Assembly (NCBI GenBank): GCA_009774245.1
Contig: VSNM01000081.1
Span: 1 to 23,841, forward strand
Length of the DNA stretch: 23,841 nt
Origin: Lachnospiraceae bacterium
GTDB taxonomy: Bacteria; Bacillota; Clostridia; Lachnospirales; Lachnospiraceae
Direction of reading: 5' to 3'
The notes beneath the pieces were generated by a model that was not told where the DNA came from, searched no databases, and saw only the letters and a program-made list of their open reading frames with translations. Position 1 is the stretch's first letter; each line of letters starts with the position of its first letter. This document shows positions 22,672 through 23,841 of the stretch, piece by piece. The position numbers were made by a program, and so were the translations under genes.

Positions 22672-23238
22672 ATGAAAGTAAAAACAATTATAGCTTCACT
22701 GCTATGTCTGGTATTAGTTATGACGATGCAACTGTCTGCATTAGCAAGCGACAATCCAACAGGTTCACATGATCAGGGGTCTATTCCTGTTATAATAATA
22801 AAAGAGTCAGAGGTAGAAAAAAATCTAAGGAATAGTGTTTTGCTTGATACCGTTGATTTAGGAAATGGGCTTAAATGCAGTATTTATGAAAGGCAGGAAG
22901 TAGCTTCATTTTCAGCAAATGTAATCTCAAAAACATTTACTTTTAGTTTAACGTGTGGAGGAAATTATTTGGGGTATTTGGACCAAACTACCTCTTGGAG
23001 CTATGATGGAGTTAATAGACCTGTCTGCCTTTCTAACTCTAACACATTTCACTCAACTGATCCTTCTAAAAATTATCTTATAAATAAGGGATCAACAACA
23101 ACTCATTATGGCAGTTCTAGTTCTAAATATACAATGCTGGCAGATGTATATTATAATACAAAGTATACTGCGACTTCAGAGTTTTCTACCATCTGTGATA
23201 AGAATGGAAATCCTACTCCTGTTTGTACAGATGTTTGA
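22672..23238 (+). CDS. Secreted Cys-containing protein of unknown function
   Basis: The 188-residue protein starts with a clear signal peptide, MKVKTIIASLLCLVLVMTMQ, with likely cleavage after LSALA (25/26). The mature part has five Cys (69, 95, 119, 175, 185) and a Ser/Thr/Tyr/Asn-rich sequence of alternating character that suggests a beta-sandwich (KTFTFSLTCGGNYLG, TSWSYDGVNRPV, DVYYNTKYTATSEFSTICD). AAGGAGG lies directly after the preceding stop, 11 bp upstream, so it is third in the sigma/anti-sigma operon and a likely effector or target of that system. No enzyme motif is seen. A toxin or bacteriocin role is possible but unsupported. Confidence 0.72.
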   Translation: MKVKTIIASLLCLVLVMTMQLSALASDNPTGSHDQGSIPVIIIKESEVEKNLRNSVLLDTVDLGNGLKCSIYERQEVASFSANVISKTFTFSLTCGGNYLGYLDQTTSWSYDGVNRPVCLSNSNTFHSTDPSKNYLINKGSTTTHYGSSSSKYTMLADVYYNTKYTATSEFSTICDKNGNPTPVCTDV

Positions 23239-23319
23239 AAATATCAGGTTGTTAAGAAATGACAAGTTCAGTATAAACGCGTTACAAATGTAAAAGTAAA
23301 TAGATAGATTAAATATTCA

Positions 23320-23360
23320 AGAACTGTTGTAAAAGACCTTTACAGCAGTTCTGTTAATTT
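23320..23360 (+). terminator. Hairpin terminator after the sigma operon
   Basis: AGAACTGTTGTAAA (23320-23333) pairs with TTTACAGCAGTTCT (23339-23352) over 14 positions, one of them G-T, with an AGACC loop. The downstream tract GTTAATTT is a weak U-run. Its arms echo the leader repeats at 21277-21301. Confidence 0.6.
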
Positions 23361-23505
23361 AAATCATTGCTTAATCCTTGCTGCGGGATAAGGACTTGAT
23401 AAAGGGCATATAACCATAACAGATAGTAATTGTAGAGGGTTAACGAGATGGATTGGGTTGACAAATCGACCACATCTTACTAAAATATTATCAGAGGTGG
23501 GAAAA
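23353..23505 (+). other. Short remnant reading frame ahead of the brnT pseudogene
   Basis: No intact gene lies between 23239 and the window end. After a TAA at 23389-23391, an open stretch runs in the same frame as brnT (from 23392, GLDKGHITITDSNCRGLTR and beyond, ending IGLTNRPHLTKILSE) straight into the BrnT start. It has no start codon with a ribosome site and no family I recognise. It may be the 3' end of a lost upstream gene whose other parts are deleted. Confidence 0.3.
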
Positions 23506-23793
23506 TTGGAGTTTGAGTGGGATGAACAAAAAGAATAAATAAATATACAGAAACATCATATCAGTTTCAATATTGTCAAACGGGTGTTTAATGATATGAA
23601 TAGAATTGAAATATACGATATATAGCATAGTTTAGAGGAAGATCGTTACAATACAATAGGAATGGTGGAAGATGTATTATTTGTAGTGTATACGGAGAGA
23701 AAAGAAAAAGTACGTTTGATTTCAGCCAGATTGGCAACAGAAAAAGAAAGGAGTTTATATTATGATAACACGACTTTACAACTTTATAAATGA
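23506..23793 (+). pseudogene. brnT: Decayed BrnT-family toxin gene (two in-frame stops)
   Basis: One frame reads through as a BrnT-type RNase toxin (DUF497): LEFEWDEQKE, then a TAA (23536-23538), then INIQKHHISFNIVKRVFND and NRIEIYDI, then a TAG (23623-23625), then HSLEEDRYNTIGMVEDVLF, VVYTERKEKVRLISARLA and TEKERSLYYDN, ending TGA at 23791-23793. The order FEWDE, QKHHISF, VF.D, IYD.HS.EEDRY, IGM, VVYTER, RLISAR and ER..Y is that of intact BrnT. TTG 23506 follows GAGGTGGG. No frameshift is needed, only the two nonsense codons. A brnA antitoxin is not visible in the remaining 48 bases, and the gene cannot give an active toxin as read. Confidence 0.82.
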
Positions 23794-23841
23794 TACCCTT
23801 GTTGCTGAATCAACTGTTTTAGGGCATTAATTATTGTATTT

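Noticed and set aside
23762..23830. Possible brnA start, ATG after an AAAGGAG-like site near the window end
   Set aside because: The frame stops after about 22 codons and its sequence does not resemble BrnA; the ATG is also inside the brnT frame.

Overview
The window looks like chromosomal core DNA of a low-to-mid GC Gram-positive anaerobe of the Clostridia, most probably a Lachnospiraceae member. The support is strong AGGAGG-type ribosome sites, sigma-A promoters with 17-bp spacers, a tgt-yajC neighbourhood, a YkuD L,D-transpeptidase with a long N-terminal part, a short serA paired with serC, and an ABC-2 exporter with a very large permease. No 16S gene or other taxonomic marker is present, so this placement is inference from gene content.

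Layout: (1) 1-3201, a two-gene ABC exporter, ATPase then permease, with overlapping ends. (2) 3202-4390, a lactonase-family beta-propeller gene with its own promoter, convergent with aroC and sharing one 18-bp bidirectional terminator. (3) 4382-5611, aroC on the minus strand. (4) 5612-8437, a VanY-type carboxypeptidase and tgt, interrupted by two copies of a structured palindromic element plus one remnant. (5) 8438-11930, yajC, a PAP2 phosphatase, an SH3b-NlpC/P60 wall hydrolase and a convergent CapA-like secreted protein. (6) 11955-18077, a biosynthetic run leuB-ilvD-ilvB ending in an L,D-transpeptidase, with a CodY-like site in the leuB promoter. (7) 18150-20480, serC-serA. (8) 20517-20793, a promoter-to-terminator unit with no long ORF but a 34-codon ORF behind a hairpin-occluded ribosome site. 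(9) 20815-21185, a small unknown gene. (10) 21236-23841, a visibly more AT-rich accessory block: ECF sigma factor, membrane anti-sigma-like protein, secreted Cys-containing protein, then a decayed BrnT toxin gene.

How it fits together: leuB, ilvD and ilvB serve branched-chain amino acid synthesis, serC and serA serine synthesis, aroC chorismate synthesis. VanY, PAP2, NlpC/P60, CapA and the L,D-transpeptidase point to cell-envelope work dispersed among these. The most unusual material is non-coding. The two approximately 135-bp elements (5626-5759 and 8181-8318) share a common fold that is maintained by compensatory changes, have matching inverted ends, and are each bordered by 8-bp near-direct repeats, as expected of a small mobile element that also makes a conserved RNA structure. 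The 20517-20793 unit and the brnT pseudogene with two in-frame stops are the other signals a standard ORF scan would miss.
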